Below are positions 61,411 to 64,000 of a stretch of DNA of 64,000 nucleotides, piece by piece (position 1 is the stretch's first letter; each line of letters starts with the position of its first letter). The stretch covers positions 33,880,066 through 33,944,065 of the forward strand of contig CM036765.1 in NCBI GenBank assembly GCA_020796225.1. The letters are read 5' to 3'. The stretch comes from Arion vulgaris. Lineage: Eukaryota > Mollusca > Gastropoda > Stylommatophora > Arionidae. A program made the position numbers and the translations under genes. The notes beneath the pieces were generated by a model that had not been told where the DNA came from, ran no database searches, and saw only the letters and a list, made by a program, of their open reading frames with translations.

Positions 61411-63010
61411 TGTCAGACTAAGTACAGACTAAGTTCAGACTAAGTACAGACTAAGTACAGACTAAGTTCAGACTAAGTTCAGACTAAGTTCAGACTAAGT
61501 ACAGACTAAGTACAGACTAAGTTCAGACTAAGTACAGACTAAGTTCAGACTAAGTTCAGACTAAGTACAGACTAAGTTCAGACTAAGCTCAGACTAAGTA
61601 CAGACTAAGTACAGACTAAGTACAGACTAAGTTCAGACTAAGTACAGACTAAGTTCAGACTAAGTTCAGACTAAGTTCAGACTAAGCACAGACTAAGTTC
61701 AGACTAAGTTCAGACTAAGTACAGACTAAGTACAGACTAAGTACAGACTAAGTACAGACTAAGTTCAGACTAAGTACAGACTAAGTTCAGACTAAGTTCA
61801 GACTAAGCACAGACTAAGTTCAGACTAAGTTCAGACTAAGTACAGACTAAGTACAGACTAAGTACAGACTAAGTATAGACTAAGTTCAGACTAAGTACAG
61901 ACTAAGTACAGACTAAGTTCAGACTAAGTTCAGACTAAGTTCAGACTAAGTTCAGACTAAGTACAGACTAAGTACAGACTAAGTACAGACTAAGTTCAGA
62001 CTAAGTTCAGACTAAGTTCAGACTAAGTTCAGACTAAGTACAGACTAAGTTCAGACTAAGTACAGACTAAGTACAGACTAAGTTCAGACTAAGTACAGAC
62101 TAAGTTCAGACTAAGCTCAGACTAAGTTCAGACTAAGTACAGACTAAGTACAGACTAAGTTCAGACTAAGTACAGACTAAGTTCAGACTAAGTTCAGACT
62201 AAGTTCAGACTAAGTACAGACTAAGTTCAGACTAAGTTCAGACTAAGTACAGACTAAGTACAGACTAAGTACAGACTAAGTACAGACTAAGTTCAGACTA
62301 AGTACAGACTAAGTTCAGACTAAGTTCAGACTAAGTTCAGACTAAGTTCAAACTAAGTACAGACTAAGTACAGACTAAGTTCAGACTAAGTTCAGACTAA
62401 GCTCAGACTAAGTACAGACTAAGTACAGACTAAGTTCAGACTAAGTTCAGACTAAGTACAGACTAAGTACAGACTAAGACAGACTAAGACAGACTAAGTT
62501 CAGACTAAGTTCAGACTAAGTTCAGACTAAGTACAGACTAAGTTCAGACTAAGTACAGACTAAGTACAGACTAAGTACAGACTAAGTTCAGACTAAGTTC
62601 AGACTAAGTTCAGACTAAGTACAGACTAAGTTCAGACTAAGTACAGACTAAGTACAGACTAAGTACAGACTAAGTTCAGACTAAGTTCAGACTAAGTTCA
62701 GACTAAGTACAGACTAAGTTCAGACTAAGTACAGACTAAGTTCAGACTAAGTACAGACTAAGTACAGACTAAGTACAGACTAAGTACAGACTAAGTTCAG
62801 ACTAAGTTCAGACTAAGCTCAGACTAAGTTCAGACTAAGTTCAGACTAAGTTCAGACTAAGCTCAGACTAAGTTCAGACTAAGTTCAGACTAAGTTCAGA
62901 CTAAGTACAGACTAAGTTCAGACTAAGTACAGACTAAGTACAGACTAAGTACAGACTAAGTACAGACTAAGTTCAGACTAAGTACAGACTAAGTTCAGAC
63001 TAAGTTCAGA
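61411..63010. repeat. 11-bp satellite array, ~145 units
   Basis: The unit GTACAGACTAA or GTTCAGACTAA, rarely GCTC-, GCAC- or GTATAGACTAA. Two units near 62478-62497 lack one base. The A and T variants are interspersed non-randomly, with an 11-unit (121-bp) higher-order period visible around 61686-61870. Confidence 0.97.
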
Positions 63011-63145
63011 CGATGAAAAATGAATCAAGGTAATGCAGCAGCAACCAAAGAAATACAAGCTCTCACTGAATCTCGTGAGACTCAAGAATGCTTGCCTATA
63101 GCAGGAAAATGAGCAAAATATCGACAAAATCGAAGTAACTAAACG

Positions 63146-63373
63146 GTTTAAAGTCGAAGGATTGACTTTAGTGCACTGCGTTTTACCCCATATGGCTCAG
63201 TCATACTCCGCAGAAATGGCAGAGAGTATTGCACAACGCACGAACTCCGTAGCTCCGGCAATAATATTTGGTTCTGGCAAAAAGGCATCCTTGAACGGAA
63301 AGACGCGGTACGGATTCAAACCAACGAACTTCAGAATACAGGCGAAGGTATAACCACTTAACCACAGAGACCC
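63146..63373 (-). mobile_element. SINE family A, full copy with target duplication
   Basis: The head on minus is GGGTCTCTGTGGTTAAGTGG (A box) and GTTGGTTTGAATCCGTACC (B box), then core 'CGGAGCTACGGAGTTCGTGC', 'CATATGGGGTAAAACGCAGT' and 'GTCAATCCTTCGACTTTAAA'. It is flanked by near-identical AAATCGAAGTAACT (63127-63140) and AAATCAAAGTAACT (63376-63389). Confidence 0.88.
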
Positions 63374-63615
63374 ACAAATCAAAGTAACTGAATGTAACTG
63401 AACTTACACAAGAAAAATCAAAGTAACTGAATGTAACTGAACTTACAAAAGAAAAATCAAAGTAACTGAATGTAACTGAACTTACAAAAGAAAAATCAAA
63501 GTAACTGAATGTAATTGAACTTACAAAAGAAAAATCAAAGTAACTGAATGTAACTGAACTTACAAAAGAAAAATCAAAGTAACTGAATGTAACTGAACTT
63601 ACAAAAGAAAAATCA
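63374..63615. repeat. Six tandem copies of a 39-bp unit
   Basis: The unit AATCAAAGTAACTGAATGTA + ACTGAACTTACAAAAGAAA. Its first bases coincide with the target duplication of the adjacent SINE. 39 bp is 13 codons, so the minus frame stays open ('FDFSFVSSVTFSY' repeats) without being a real gene. Confidence 0.95.
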
Positions 63616-64000
63616 AGACTCTTACAACCAATGAATACCACCCCTCCATGGCCATAGACATCATCTGAGCTTAAAAAGAAAGGAGTAGAAGTAGAGGGGA
63701 AAATAGAACTTGGACAGATCCTAGGTGAAGACAGATAACAGAAAATTACATATATGTTCATTACCCAGCGGACATTTGGACACACGCCCATACAGACTGT
63801 TCAGCTATAAACGTCACTAGTAATGAATGAGGAGTAGTTCTCAAATTCTGAAAATGGAGAAGAGGTAACCATTTCCATAGTCACATAACAATTTTTGAAG
63901 CAAATTCAGGAGAGAAATGCAATCTGTCAGAACGGCTGAAGAGATGGCATTACAAGAGAAAGTCTAGATGTATGGAATATTACTGATTGGTCAGTTATAC

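Noticed and set aside
61411..63615. CRISPR-like regular repeats
   Set aside because: The units are directly adjacent without unique spacers, and the genome is eukaryotic.
63201..63791. 196-codon minus frame with 'FDFSFVSSVTFSY' repeats
   Set aside because: It runs through the 39-bp tandem repeat (13 codons) and the antisense of a SINE. It stays open only because the period is divisible by three.

Overview
This is animal nuclear DNA, AT-rich, with genes split by canonical GT-AG introns and buried in retrotransposon and DNA-transposon debris. Several tRNA-headed SINE families, LINEs with RNase H tails and two animal-type genes suggest a lophotrochozoan. A gastropod mollusc is my best guess, but this is inference and no species can be named from sequence alone.

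Two apparently intact protein-coding genes can be assembled exon by exon, both on the minus strand. (1) A STIMATE (TMEM110) homologue has seven coding exons between 30462 and 16271 and encodes 290 aa. It is a multi-pass ER membrane regulator of store-operated calcium entry. (2) A stanniocalcin-family secreted hormone has five coding exons between 56938 and 45076 and encodes 206 aa. Its cysteine spacing matches the five intramolecular disulfides of vertebrate stanniocalcin, but the C-terminal dimer-forming cysteine is absent. A TATA box lies about 100 bp upstream of its ATG. Two calcium-homeostasis genes therefore sit head-to-tail about 14.6 kb apart, which is the most interesting biological observation here.

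Layout. 1-10 kb: LINE 3' ends and SINE relics. 10.06-12.22 kb: a complete but decayed Tc1/mariner-type element. 12.3-16.2 kb: SINE and LINE fragments and a 2x tandem duplication. 16.3-30.5 kb: the STIMATE gene, whose introns carry LINEs (a nested LINE-in-LINE with a 19-bp target duplication at 24.8-29.8 kb) and a fold-back MITE. 31-45 kb: dense nested elements, including a fold-back SINE, a SINE-in-LINE, a segmental duplication, a LINE/hAT/LINE three-level nest, a GC-rich island and a Penelope-like insertion. 45-57 kb: the stanniocalcin gene, with a 2.4-kb minisatellite and many SINE/LINE relics in intron 3, a purine/pyrimidine-asymmetric tract in intron 2 and a mariner-type MITE in intron 1. 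57-64 kb: a full-length SINE, a second hAT copy, a 120-bp repeat, a 1.6-kb array of an 11-bp satellite and a 39-bp repeat.

I see no CRISPR array, rRNA gene or bacterial operon, and no tRNA gene that is not part of a SINE. Most long ORFs in the window are LINE or hAT remnants, their antisense shadows, or open frames through tandem repeats.
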